From: Firmicutes bacterium UBA6132
Lineage (GTDB): Bacteria > Bacillota_A > Clostridia > Tissierellales > Sedimentibacteraceae
Length of the DNA: 20,115 bases
Assembly (NCBI GenBank): GCA_002435835.1
Contig: DIVM01000350.1
Location: 1-20,115, forward strand
Direction of reading: 5' to 3'
The first letter of the stretch is position 1. Each line of letters begins with the position of its first letter. The position numbers and the translations under genes were made by a program. Positions 6,035-14,085 of the stretch are shown one piece after another. The notes beneath the pieces were generated by a model. It had not been told where the DNA came from and made no database searches. It saw nothing but the letters and a program-made list of their open reading frames with translations.

Positions 6035-6119
6035 TGTGGATAAAGTTGTTGACAAGTGCCTAAAAAGGCATTAAATTTGTGTATAACTTCATAGCAAAAA
6101 TCAAAAAGGCTGTGGATAA
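6035..6119 (-). promoter_or_regulatory. Cluster of three DnaA boxes
   Basis: TGTGGATAA occurs at 6035-6043 and 6111-6119 and TGTGTATAA at 6078-6086. On the minus strand these read TTATCCACA, TTATCCACA and TTATACACA, all exact matches to the Bacillus-type DnaA box TTATNCACA. All three have the same orientation, 43 and 33 bases apart. They bracket the candidate promoter of the radical SAM gene. DnaA binding is inference from motif identity. Confidence 0.6.
6049..6077 (+). promoter_or_regulatory. Candidate promoter of the radical SAM gene with a spacer dyad
   Basis: A perfect -35 TTGACA (6049-6054) is followed after 17 bases by TAAATT (6072-6077), a 4 of 6 match. The spacer contains the dyad TGCCT-aaaa-AGGCA (6057-6070), which could be an operator. 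DnaA boxes lie just upstream and downstream. The leader would be about 75 bases. Confidence 0.5.
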
Positions 6120-6158
6120 CTTTTACAAAAATGATTTTAAAAGGTGGCTTAATACAAT

Positions 6159-7085
6159 ATGTGGAACGATAAAAGGTATCATACTTTAAATTATGAATTC
6201 AAAAAATTGTTTGGCGAAAAAACTATAAAATTATCAATAGATGGGAGTTTTACTTGTCCTAACAGAGACGGGAAAATTGGCGAAAATGGTTGTATTTTCT
6301 GCAGTGAACGTGGTTCAGGAGATTTTAATTCTGAAAACTATAAATCTATAAGTACACAAGTAAAGGAACAAAAAGATTTTATGTCTAAAAAGTGGATAAG
6401 CAATACTTACATAGCTTATTTTCAAAATTTCACAAATACATATGATACTGTTGAAAACTTGCGGATAAAATATTATGAAGCTTTGGATAATCCTGACATT
6501 AAAGGTATTGCAATTGCAACAAGACCTGATTGTATTAATGAAGAAATTGTAAAACTTTTAGATGAAATTAATAAAAATACTTTTTTATGGGTTGAATTAG
6601 GACTACAAACCATACATGATAATTCTGCTTTATTTTTACGAAGGGGCTATAAACTACCACAGTTTGATAAAGCAATAAAACTGTTAAAAGAAAAAAATAT
6701 TAAGACTGTTGTTCATTTAATAATTGGAATACCTAATGAAACTCACCAGCAAATTATGGAATCGGTTAATTACATTTCTTCATTAAATATCTGGGGAATA
6801 AAACTCCATATGCTGCACATTCTTAAAAATACTGATTTAGAAAAATACTATAGCCAAAACCCATTTCCAATAATGAATGAGCAAGAATATGTTAAAATTG
6901 TATGTGATTGTTTAGAGATATTAAACCCTGAAACAGTTGTACACAGGGTAACGGGCGACGGAAAAAAATCTGACTTAATTGAACCTTGCTGGTCCTTAAA
7001 TAAATTAAAGGTATTGTCTGACATAGATAAAGAGTTAAAAACAAGGGAAAGTTTCCAAGGTATATATTTTAAGGAAATATTGTAA
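6159..7085 (+). CDS. TIGR01212-family radical SAM protein (YhcC/YtqA-like)
   Basis: Encodes 308 residues. The N-terminus RYHTLNYEFKKLFGEKTIKLSIDGSFTCPNRDG is the hallmark of the TIGR01212 family (E. coli YhcC, B. subtilis YtqA). The cluster-binding cysteines are Cys33, Cys45 and Cys48, with C-x11-C-x2-C spacing as in that family instead of the textbook C-x3-C-x2-C. The Elp3/radical-SAM-like core continues with IAIATRPDCINEEIVKLL, ELGLQTIHDNSALFLRRGY and VVHLIIGIPNETHQQI, ending with a HRVTGDG segment. The molecular reaction of the family is not something I can state; an RNA-modification-type role is often suspected. The start ATG follows AAGGTGG by 11 bases. It is single, with the SLH gene 107 bases downstream; no terminator hairpin is obvious between them. 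Confidence 0.92.
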   Translation: MWNDKRYHTLNYEFKKLFGEKTIKLSIDGSFTCPNRDGKIGENGCIFCSERGSGDFNSENYKSISTQVKEQKDFMSKKWISNTYIAYFQNFTNTYDTVENLRIKYYEALDNPDIKGIAIATRPDCINEEIVKLLDEINKNTFLWVELGLQTIHDNSALFLRRGYKLPQFDKAIKLLKEKNIKTVVHLIIGIPNETHQQIMESVNYISSLNIWGIKLHMLHILKNTDLEKYYSQNPFPIMNEQEYVKIVCDCLEILNPETVVHRVTGDGKKSDLIEPCWSLNKLKVLSDIDKELKTRESFQGIYFKEIL

Positions 7086-7118
7086 TTTTTATGTAATACT
7101 GTATTTATCTTTTTATAT

Positions 7119-7124
7119 TATAAT
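7119..7124 (+). promoter_or_regulatory. Possible -10 box upstream of the SLH protein gene
   Basis: A perfect TATAAT sits 68 bases before the start codon, but no good -35 hexamer lies at 16-18 bases. An AT-rich dyad, TAAGAT to ATCTTA (7139-7165), follows in the would-be leader. Weak evidence in AT-rich sequence. Confidence 0.3.
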
Positions 7125-7191
7125 GAAATTAACATAGATAAGATTAAATTTATGATTTTATCTTAGATTTTATTAGAGATGAGATGCAGCT

Positions 7192-9513
7192 ATGAAAAAA
7201 TTATTATTAATTACAATTTTAATATTCATGTTTTCCATGAATTTAGCATATGGTGCAGAAACCTATACCGATATAAAAGAAGATTCCTGCAAAGATGCTG
7301 TAACTGTTTTGTCAAGTTACAACATTATTAATGGTTATCCTGACAATACATTTAAACCGGATATGCCTGTAACACGAGCAGAAATGGCTAAAATAATTAC
7401 AATTGCAGCTGGTTACTATGAGTATTCAAAAAATATGACTTCTGTCTATGATGATATGAATGGACATTGGGCAGAAAGATATGTTGAATTAGCAGATGTT
7501 TTAAATATTGTTTCAGGTATAACTAATAATAAATACGGTCCTGACAATTATATAAAATTTAATGAAGCAACTACTATGATTGTAAGATTATTAGGTTATA
7601 CGGATGAATCCATTGGTGGAGATTGGCCAGAAAATTATTATGAAAAAGCAATCCAACTGAATTTATTTCAAAACTTACAAAGAAAAAATCATGACCTTGC
7701 AACAAGAAGAGATATATCTATAATGCTTTATAATGCTTTAGGATGTGATTTAGTATCAGTTAAAAATAATACTACAATTAGCAATACAGGAAAAAAACTT
7801 ATTTCCCTAATTGGATCAGTATCTACTAAAGATGTAACTTTACAAGATTTAAAATTAGAAAGTTTTGATTATACAGATTATTTATTTAATACTTGGGACT
7901 TTTACTACGACTTAAATGGCAAAGTTGTAAGTGTATCAAATTCAACATATACCGAATTAACAGGAACTGTTACAAACTTACTTTCAAACAGAGTAATTTT
8001 CGTAACAGATGATTATGGTAATGTTAGAGCTATTAAAATACCCGATGTTCCTATAGTGGTTAATGGTGGCTTAGGTAGTTATGATTCCTTATTAAATTCT
8101 AAAATAAAAATAGTAAGCGAAAATGATTCATTGGACTCAAAAATATTAGGAGTAATAGCTTATAAAGAAACCGACGAAATATTAATAGATAAAAATAATT
8201 TATATAAAACAGGAAGCAACTTACTTTCTGGCAAGCATCTTCCTTTAAAAAATGATGGTCAAATAAATTATACCAAACTACATATTTATGGTGATGCTTC
8301 TTCTTTATCAGAAATAAAAACAAATGATTTAGTATATTTTTATGAAACAGATGAATCTGCTAATAATTCAGCTTTAACTGTTGAAGTATTAAGAAATCAA
8401 GTATCAGGATTTGTTACAAATACTCAAAAACAAGATAACACATATTATTATACAATAAACAATACAGTTTATAAAACTAAAAGCAATTTCATTTTTACCG
8501 AAGCTGCTTCTGTTAAAGATAATGTTACATTAATATTAGATAAAAATGGTGATATAGTTAAGTTGTATATAAATAGTTATGGAACAACTCCAAAAACATA
8601 TGGAATTGTTTTAAGTGCTAATAGCGGAACAAATGTATATGCTACTGTTAAAATTTTAGATCAATATGGCAATATAAAAACATATTCATTAGCTGATAAT
8701 TCAAGTGTAGTAAATATTTATGACAATGGATATTCTTTACAACGTATAAATTCTTTGAGAAAAAATGACATAATAATGTTTGACCCTGTTTCTTCTGGAC
8801 TTTTGAAAATAATTAAAGAAATGCCAACAAATTATTTAGCAAGTTCCTATGATGAAAACAATCAATCATTATCTAATGGAAGTAAACTAACAAGCTCGAC
8901 ATTTATTGTATATGAGTCAAGTGGAAGATATCAGCTCTTAAACCCCAATAAATTAAGCAGTTACTTAATAGGCAAATCTGTTGCAAGTTATGGTCAAGTT
9001 AATGCCGTATATTTAACATATGGGCTAAAAGTAAATGAAACTATAACAGTTACAGAACCACTGAAAGAAACTGAATCAAGTTATAGTGGTACAGTTTTAG
9101 GAATAATCAGCAGTATTAAAAAATTAGATTCAAATATATCACAAGTAAAGTTTTTTAATAATTACAACACATTTTATGTTTCAAATTCAATAAATATTTC
9201 ATCCATGCAAAATTCTTATGTCAAAGCTACAATTACAAATGGTTCAATTACAAGTGTACAAAAATTAATTCCTGAAACTGATAGAATTAAAATAACACAG
9301 GTATATTCTAATCAGCTTCAAATAGATGGAATAACATACATGGAATATTCATCAAATGTAAAAGTTTATGAATGCAGCATGGATTCTAATGGAAATATAA
9401 CAAGTGTAAAAATAAGTTCGAAATACAATATACAACCAGGTTCAACTGCTCAGCTATATGATTTGTATGGGGCTTTTGATGGAGTGGTAGATGTAATTCT
9501 GATATTTAATTAA
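7192..9513 (+). CDS. S-layer homology (SLH) domain cell-surface protein
   Basis: Encodes 773 residues. Residues 1-22 form a Sec signal peptide (KK, hydrophobic core, cleavage after AYGA). Three SLH modules follow at about 25-75 (VTRAEM at 60-65), 84-136 and 140-186 (ATRRDI at 170-175). SLH trimers bind pyruvylated secondary cell-wall polymer and anchor proteins to the wall. Residues 190-773 show no catalytic motif. They are rich in Ser, Asn, Thr and Tyr and read as successive beta-rich modules that restart with a Gly-x-Val/Ile pattern: TGTVTNLLSNRVIFVTDDYGN, SGFVTNTQKQDNTYYY, YGIVLSANSGTNVYATV, SGTVLGIISSIKKL and, near the end, a DRIKITQVYSNQLQIDG block. It is probably an exported structural or S-layer-associated protein. 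The ATG at 7192 has only a weak ribosome site (GAGATG). Terminator at 9542-9575. Confidence 0.9.
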   Translation: MKKLLLITILIFMFSMNLAYGAETYTDIKEDSCKDAVTVLSSYNIINGYPDNTFKPDMPVTRAEMAKIITIAAGYYEYSKNMTSVYDDMNGHWAERYVELADVLNIVSGITNNKYGPDNYIKFNEATTMIVRLLGYTDESIGGDWPENYYEKAIQLNLFQNLQRKNHDLATRRDISIMLYNALGCDLVSVKNNTTISNTGKKLISLIGSVSTKDVTLQDLKLESFDYTDYLFNTWDFYYDLNGKVVSVSNSTYTELTGTVTNLLSNRVIFVTDDYGNVRAIKIPDVPIVVNGGLGSYDSLLNSKIKIVSENDSLDSKILGVIAYKETDEILIDKNNLYKTGSNLLSGKHLPLKNDGQINYTKLHIYGDASSLSEIKTNDLVYFYETDESANNSALTVEVLRNQVSGFVTNTQKQDNTYYYTINNTVYKTKSNFIFTEAASVKDNVTLILDKNGDIVKLYINSYGTTPKTYGIVLSANSGTNVYATVKILDQYGNIKTYSLADNSSVVNIYDNGYSLQRINSLRKNDIIMFDPVSSGLLKIIKEMPTNYLASSYDENNQSLSNGSKLTSSTFIVYESSGRYQLLNPNKLSSYLIGKSVASYGQVNAVYLTYGLKVNETITVTEPLKETESSYSGTVLGIISSIKKLDSNISQVKFFNNYNTFYVSNSINISSMQNSYVKATITNGSITSVQKLIPETDRIKITQVYSNQLQIDGITYMEYSSNVKVYECSMDSNGNITSVKISSKYNIQPGSTAQLYDLYGAFDGVVDVILIFN

Positions 9514-9541
9514 GTTTAACATTTTTTACAGAATAAATTAT

Positions 9542-9576
9542 AAAAGCAAAGAACTATAAAATTCTTTGCTTTTTTA
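9542..9576 (+). terminator. Terminator of the SLH protein gene
   Basis: AAAAGCAAAGAA (9542-9553) pairs perfectly with TTCTTTGCTTTT (9562-9573) around an eight-base loop, and the stem is followed by more T. It begins 29 bases after the stop codon. Confidence 0.88.
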
Positions 9577-9596
9577 TTTTATTATTTTGTTCTTTT

Positions 9597-9648
9597 GGGG
9601 ACGCACCGCTTTTGCGGACAAGTGCATTCCGCAAAAGGGAACGTCCCC
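9597..9648. repeat. GGGGACG-ended palindromic element
   Basis: GGGGACG (9597-9603) pairs with CGTCCCC (9642-9648), and inside it CTTTTGCGG (9609-9617) pairs with CCGCAAAAG (9629-9637) around an 11-base loop. The total length is 52 bases, with much higher G+C than the surroundings. It resembles the GGGGACG...CGTCCCC palindromes scattered between genes in many clostridial genomes, some of which are thought to be moved by REP-associated tyrosine transposases. That link is recollection of a motif type, not a database result. No transposase is present in the window. Confidence 0.7.
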
Positions 9649-9671
9649 TTGACATCCCCATTGTCATCATT

Positions 9672-11228
9672 TTATACTATTTTTGTTGTGAAATCTTCTA
9701 TGTTCCAAACATCGGTTATAAAACTTTCATAGAAATATGGCTCATGGCTAACAAGTAATACAGTACCTTTAAATTCAGTAAGCGCCTTTGCAAGCTCTTC
9801 TTTTGCTTCAACATCTAAATGATTTGTAGGCTCATCAAGTACTAAGAGATTTAATTCCATTAAAAGAATTTTACAAAGTCTTACTTTAGCATTTTCTCCA
9901 CCTGACAAAACTTTCATCATGCTTGTAATATTTTCTGTTGTTAAACCGCATCTTGCAAGTTCTGTACGAACTTCATGGTTTGTAAGTGAAGGATATTGAT
10001 TCCAAACTTCTTCTAAAGCTGAGTTTGAATTATTTTTTGAATCTTCCTGTTCAAAATAACCATATACTACATTTTCGCCAAATTCAACACTGCCACTAAC
10101 AGCTGGAATTATTCTTAATAATGTTTTTAACAAAGTTGATTTACCAAGACCATTTACTCCACATATTGCAATTTTTTTATTTCTTTCAACTTCGAAATTC
10201 ATAGGTTTTGTAAGTGGCACATCATAACCTATAACTAAATCCTTAGCTTGAATTAAAAATCTGCTTGGCGCTTTAGTTTCTTTAAACCTAAAAGTTGGCT
10301 TTGGTTTTTCACGGCGCTTTTCCAATATTTCCATTTTATCAAGTTGTTTCATACGACTGTTAGCCATACCTCTGGTAGCTACACGTGCTTTATTTCTTGC
10401 AATGAAATCTTCAAGCTTATCAATTTCTTTTTGCTGTTTTTCATATTCTCTTTCAGCCTTTTGTTTATTTAAATCATAAATACGTTGGAATTCTTCATAA
10501 TTTCCAACATAACGAGTTAAATTGCAGTTTTCAACATGATAAATAATATTACACACTTTGTTTATAAAAGGAACATCATGTGAAATTAATATAAATGCAT
10601 TTTCATAATTCTGCAAATAATTAGTAAGCCAGATAATATGATTTTCATCCAAATAGTTTGTAGGCTCATCAAGAAGAAGTATTGTTGGATTTTGGAGTAA
10701 AAGTTTTGTTAAAAGAACTTTAGTTCTCTGTCCACCACTTAGCTCATCAACTTTTTTATCAAGTCCAATATCTCCAAGCCCTAAACCATTAGCTACTTCT
10801 TCAATCTTTGAATCAATTATATAAAAACCGCTTGAGTCAAGTATAGTTTGAATTTCCGCAGCATCTTCCATCATTTTGCTAACTTCTTCATCCTCAGCTA
10901 CTGCCATATCTTCATATAGCTTTAACATTTCCTCTTCCATGTTAAATAAGTGATCAAATGCTAATCTAAGATTTTCTCTTATTGTAGTTCCTGCTTTTAG
11001 AACAGAATGCTGATCAAGATAACCAACTGTAACATGCTTTGACCATTCAACAGTTCCTTCATCCGGCATTAAACTTCCTATTATTATATTTAAAAAAGTA
11101 GATTTACCTTCGCCGTTAGCTCCAATTAAAGCAACATGCTCTCCTTTTAAAAGTCTAAATGATACTTCTTGTAATATGGCACGGGCGCCAAAACCATGAG
11201 TAACATTTTTTACATTTAATACGCTCAT
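9672..11228 (-). CDS. ABC-F family ATPase (ribosome-associated, duplicated ABC cassettes)
   Basis: Encodes 518 residues with two ABC cassettes and no membrane segment, the ABC-F layout. Cassette 1 has Walker A GANGEGKST (36-44), signature LSGGQRTKV and Walker B ILLLDEPTNYLD. Cassette 2 has GVNGLGKST, LSGGENAKV and LLVLDEPTNHLD. Between them is a basic, helical linker (YDLNKQKAEREYEKQQKEIDKLEDFIARNKARVATRGMA region), which in ABC-F proteins is the P-site tRNA interaction motif that reaches into the ribosome. Family roles are translation factors of the EttA type or antibiotic-resistance ribosome protection; no feature tells which. I use the ATG at 11228, six bases after AAGGAG; an upstream in-frame ATG at 11252 lacks a ribosome site. 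It is single and convergent with the SLH gene. No clear terminator lies between its stop and the palindrome at 9597-9648, which may serve. Confidence 0.92.
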   Translation of the reverse strand: MSVLNVKNVTHGFGARAILQEVSFRLLKGEHVALIGANGEGKSTFLNIIIGSLMPDEGTVEWSKHVTVGYLDQHSVLKAGTTIRENLRLAFDHLFNMEEEMLKLYEDMAVAEDEEVSKMMEDAAEIQTILDSSGFYIIDSKIEEVANGLGLGDIGLDKKVDELSGGQRTKVLLTKLLLQNPTILLLDEPTNYLDENHIIWLTNYLQNYENAFILISHDVPFINKVCNIIYHVENCNLTRYVGNYEEFQRIYDLNKQKAEREYEKQQKEIDKLEDFIARNKARVATRGMANSRMKQLDKMEILEKRREKPKPTFRFKETKAPSRFLIQAKDLVIGYDVPLTKPMNFEVERNKKIAICGVNGLGKSTLLKTLLRIIPAVSGSVEFGENVVYGYFEQEDSKNNSNSALEEVWNQYPSLTNHEVRTELARCGLTTENITSMMKVLSGGENAKVRLCKILLMELNLLVLDEPTNHLDVEAKEELAKALTEFKGTVLLVSHEPYFYESFITDVWNIEDFTTKIV

Positions 11229-11274
11229 TAATTTCTCCTTTATGTTATACATAATACAATTAAATACAATTTAT

Positions 11275-11303
11275 ATAATAATAAAAATTATACTAAAAGT
11301 AAA
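11275..11303 (-). promoter_or_regulatory. Candidate promoter of the ABC-F gene
   Basis: On the minus strand TTTACT (11303-11298), 17 bases, TATTAT (11280-11275). The match is moderate (4 and 5 of 6) in AT-rich sequence. It lies back to back with the alr promoter, the two -35 boxes being about 30 bases apart. Confidence 0.35.
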
Positions 11304-11333
11304 CATTTTTGTTTTTAATTTATTAAAGTACCA

Positions 11334-11362
11334 TTGATAAAATAAGGACGTTTTGATATAAT
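11334..11362 (+). promoter_or_regulatory. Sigma-A promoter of alr
   Basis: TTGATA (11334-11339), a 17-base spacer and a perfect TATAAT (11357-11362). It lies about 30 bases before the start codon, so the leader is only about 24 bases and no riboswitch fits. Confidence 0.8.
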
Positions 11363-11392
11363 CAATTTAGAATAACTTGGGAGGAAAATGTT

Positions 11393-12520
11393 ATGAATGA
11401 AAAACTACGACCAGCATGGGTTGAAGTTAATAAAGAAAAAGCCTTACATAATTTCTTAGAAGTAAGAAGAGCTGCTGGAAAAGACAGAAAAATATGTGCT
11501 GTAGTTAAAGCTGACAGCTATGGTATGGGTTCTATTGAGTTGTCTAAATTATATGCACAAAATGGTGTTGATATGTTAGCAGTTGCTGTTATAGGCGAAG
11601 CATTAGAGCTTAGGACCGAAATTAATGATATAGATATCTTAGTACTTGGTTACACACAAGAAATATATTTTGATGATGCTTTGTTAAACGACATAACTCT
11701 TACTATTTATACTTATGAACATGCTCAAGCTTTAAATAATATAGCTCAAGAAATGAATAAAACTGCTAATATTCATATTAAGGTAGAAACAGGTATGAAC
11801 AGATTAGGATTTTTACCTACAAATGAAAATGCAGATATAGTAGCAAAAATAAATAAACTTGAAAATATTAACATAATGGGAGCTTACTCTCACTTTGCAA
11901 GAGCTGATGAAATAGATAAATCTGCAGCTCACAAACAAGCAAAACGATTTATTTCATTCATGGATATGCTTTCTGAAAGAAATGTAAATATTCCTATTAA
12001 ACATATAGCTAACAGTGCTGCAATTATTGATTTACCAGAATATTATTTTGATATGGTTCGTCCAGGAATTATTTTATCTGGTTTCTATCCTTCTGATGAA
12101 GTAAATAAAAATGAGTATATTTTTAAACCATGTGTTACTTTAAAAGCTAAAATAGCTAATATAAAAACATTAGAAGCTGGAGAAGGAATAGGTTATGGAC
12201 ATTTGTTTAATACAACAAAATCAACTGTTGTAGGGACAATTCCATTAGGTTATGCAGATGGTTATTCTCGTTTATTGTCAAATAAAGGTTATGTTGTTGT
12301 TAACAATATAAAATGTAACATATTGGGCAAAGTTTGTATGGATCAGTTTATGATCGATTTAACAGAAGTACAAAACCCACAAATAGGCGATGAAGCTATT
12401 ATATATGGGGATGGAACTGACGGAGCTATGACTGCTGAAGATGTTGCTAATATGAGGGGCACTATTTCTTATGAAGTATTAACTAATTTAGGAAAAAGAC
12501 TACCTCGTAAATATGTATAA
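11393..12520 (+). CDS. alr: Alanine racemase
   Basis: Encodes 375 residues, normal for Alr. This PLP enzyme interconverts L- and D-alanine, supplying D-Ala for peptidoglycan. Lys39 in ICAVVKADSYGMG is the PLP Schiff-base lysine; the usual His after YG is Met here. Tyr268 in EGIGYGHLF matches the catalytic tyrosine of the second base. Other family blocks are HIKVETGMNRLGF, YSHFARAD, HIANSAA, MVRPGI, GTIPLGYADGYSR and CMDQFMIDL, ending with the RGTISYEVLTNLGKRLPR region. GGGAGG lies eight bases upstream of the ATG at 11393. Its own promoter precedes it. glyA starts 122 bases downstream with no strong terminator between, so read-through into glyA is possible. Confidence 0.95.
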   Translation: MNEKLRPAWVEVNKEKALHNFLEVRRAAGKDRKICAVVKADSYGMGSIELSKLYAQNGVDMLAVAVIGEALELRTEINDIDILVLGYTQEIYFDDALLNDITLTIYTYEHAQALNNIAQEMNKTANIHIKVETGMNRLGFLPTNENADIVAKINKLENINIMGAYSHFARADEIDKSAAHKQAKRFISFMDMLSERNVNIPIKHIANSAAIIDLPEYYFDMVRPGIILSGFYPSDEVNKNEYIFKPCVTLKAKIANIKTLEAGEGIGYGHLFNTTKSTVVGTIPLGYADGYSRLLSNKGYVVVNNIKCNILGKVCMDQFMIDLTEVQNPQIGDEAIIYGDGTDGAMTAEDVANMRGTISYEVLTNLGKRLPRKYV

Positions 12521-12525
12521 TAAAA

Positions 12526-12572
12526 GGGACAGTTCCTAAAGCTATAAAGATAAAACCTACTAAAAAGGAACC
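12526..12572. repeat. Degenerate GGGAC/GTTCCT inverted repeat between alr and glyA
   Basis: GTTCCT (12532-12537), preceded by GGGACA, faces AGGAAC (12566-12571), followed by CACC. The 28-base A-rich middle does not pair. It resembles a decayed GGGAC-GTTCC type palindrome like the intact one at 9597-9648. It has no U-tract, so it is a poor terminator. Confidence 0.4.
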
Positions 12573-12642
12573 ACCGCAAAAATAAACTATATAGGCATTA
12601 AATTAATAAATACATACAAAACAATAAAAAATGGAGGCAATT

Positions 12643-13869
12643 ATGAATTTTGATTCAATTAAAAGCTACGACCAAGAACTTTTTAGTGCAATGATGGAAG
12701 AGCAGAACAGACAAAGTATGAACATAGAGCTTATAGCATCTGAAAATTTTGTTTCTGAAGCAGTTCTTGAAGCTATGGGAAGCCATTTAACAAATAAATA
12801 TGCTGAAGGATATCCAGGTGCAAGATATTATGGTGGTTGCCAGTATGTTGATAAGGTTGAAAATATTGCAAGGGATAGAGCAAAAGAAATATTTGGTGCA
12901 GACCATGCCAATGTACAGCCACACTCAGGATCAAATGCAAACTTTGGAGTTTATTTTTCTATGCTAAAACCAGGGGATAAAATACTTGGTATGGATTTAT
13001 CTCACGGTGGTCATTTAACACATGGTAGCAAGGTTAATATGTCCGGTAAGTATTTTGATGTTGCATTTTATGGTGTAAACAAAGAAACAGAAATGATTGA
13101 TTACGACCTTGTAAGAGATACTGCAAAACGTGAAAACCCAAAATTAATAGTAGCTGGAGCGTCAGCATATCCAAGAATATTAGATTTTAAATTATTTAAA
13201 GAAATTGCTGATGAAGTAGGCGCTTTATTGATGGTGGACATGGCTCATATAGCTGGTTTAGTAGCTGCAGGACTTCATCCAAATCCAGTTCCATATGCTG
13301 ATTTTGTAACCACTACAACTCATAAAACTTTAAGAGGACCTAGGGGTGGAATGATACTTTGTAAAGAAGAATATGCTAAAAAAATAGACAAAGCAATATT
13401 CCCTGGTATACAAGGTGGTCCTTTAATGCATATTATAGCTGCTAAAGCTGCATGCTTTAAAGAAGCAATGGAAGATGATTTTAAAGTTTATCAAAAACAA
13501 GTAATAACAAATGCTAAAGTATTGTCAGAAGAACTTGTGAAAAAAGGGTTTAGAATTGTATCAGGTGGAACAGACAATCATCTTTTACTTGTGGACGTAA
13601 CTAAAAAAGGTTTAACAGGTAAAGAAGCAGAAGAATTACTTGATGAAATTCACATCACAACTAATAAAAATACTATTCCTTTTGACGTAAACAGTCCAAA
13701 TGTTACAAGTGGATTAAGAATAGGAACACCAGCTGTTACTACAAAAGGAATGAAAGAATCAGAAATGATTGAACTTGCTGATATAATTGATCTTGCTCTT
13801 GAGAAAAAACAAGAACAGAATATATTAAAGAATAGAGTTCTTGAATTAACAAACAAATTTAACAAATAA
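12643..13869 (+). CDS. glyA: Serine hydroxymethyltransferase
   Basis: Encodes 408 residues, standard for bacterial GlyA. This cytosolic PLP enzyme converts serine plus tetrahydrofolate to glycine plus 5,10-methylene-THF, the main one-carbon entry. Lys228 in [15 protein letters not shown] binds PLP. The family blocks [73 protein letters not shown] and [15 protein letters not shown] are all present. I start at the ATG at 12643, five bases after GGAGG; the in-frame ATG at 12631 overlaps that ribosome site. No clear promoter is visible in the 122-base gap after alr, so it may be co-transcribed. No glycine or THF riboswitch-like structure is seen. Two hairpins follow, the second a strong terminator. 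Confidence 0.96.
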   Translation: MNFDSIKSYDQELFSAMMEEQNRQSMNIELIASENFVSEAVLEAMGSHLTNKYAEGYPGARYYGGCQYVDKVENIARDRAKEIFGADHANVQPHSGSNANFGVYFSMLKPGDKILGMDLSHGGHLTHGSKVNMSGKYFDVAFYGVNKETEMIDYDLVRDTAKRENPKLIVAGASAYPRILDFKLFKEIADEVGALLMVDMAHIAGLVAAGLHPNPVPYADFVTTTTHKTLRGPRGGMILCKEEYAKKIDKAIFPGIQGGPLMHIIAAKAACFKEAMEDDFKVYQKQVITNAKVLSEELVKKGFRIVSGGTDNHLLLVDVTKKGLTGKEAEELLDEIHITTNKNTIPFDVNSPNVTSGLRIGTPAVTTKGMKESEMIELADIIDLALEKKQEQNILKNRVLELTNKFNK

Positions 13870-13872
13870 AAA

Positions 13873-13912
13873 AGGAAAAGTTCTTTCAAAACTACAAAAT
13901 CAAAACTTTCCT
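13873..13912. repeat. Imperfect inverted repeat after glyA
   Basis: AGGAAAaGTT (13873-13882) pairs with AACTTTCCT (13904-13912), with a bulged A. It starts 4 bases after the glyA stop and is not followed by a T-run. It may be a second decayed GTTCC-type element. Confidence 0.4.
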
Positions 13913-13930
13913 AATTAAATATAATTTATA

Positions 13931-13966
13931 AAAATGATGTTTGCAATTTTGCAAACATCATTTTTA
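13931..13966 (+). terminator. Terminator of glyA
   Basis: AAAATGATGTTTGCAA (13931-13946) pairs perfectly over 16 bp with TTGCAAACATCATTTT (13949-13964), two bases between the arms, followed by T. It separates glyA from the liv promoter and would also act on the minus strand. Confidence 0.9.
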
Positions 13967-14007
13967 TTTCATATTTCGTATAAGTTTAGAACCAAACGTT
14001 TTTAAAC

Positions 14008-14065
14008 GTGTATTTTCTGAATACACAACTTGTTTTTTGTATTCAAATTGTAGAATGTTGTATTC
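14008..14065. promoter_or_regulatory. Phased TGTATTC/GAATACA repeats upstream of livJ (possible operator)
   Basis: GAATACA at 14019-14025 and its inverse TGTATTC at 14038-14044 and 14059-14065 are spaced 19 and 21 bases apart, close to two helical turns. GTGTATT-ttctg-AATACAC (14008-14026) is also a local dyad. The 15 bases at 14011-14025 match the CodY box (AATTTTCWGAAAATT) at 11 of 15 positions. They lie just upstream of the livJ -35, so an operator for an amino-acid-responsive regulator is plausible but unproven. Confidence 0.35.
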
Positions 14066-14085
14066 GGATGTTCGACAAAATTTCC

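Noticed and set aside
5940..6120. Chromosomal replication origin (oriC)
   Set aside because: Three DnaA boxes beside AT-rich DNA are suggestive, but there is no dnaA, dnaN, recF or gyr gene nearby and no strong box array; kept only as a DnaA-box cluster.
12521..12642. Glycine or THF riboswitch upstream of glyA
   Set aside because: The 122-base gap is A-rich and lacks the conserved cores of either class; only a decayed GTTCCT/AGGAAC repeat is present.
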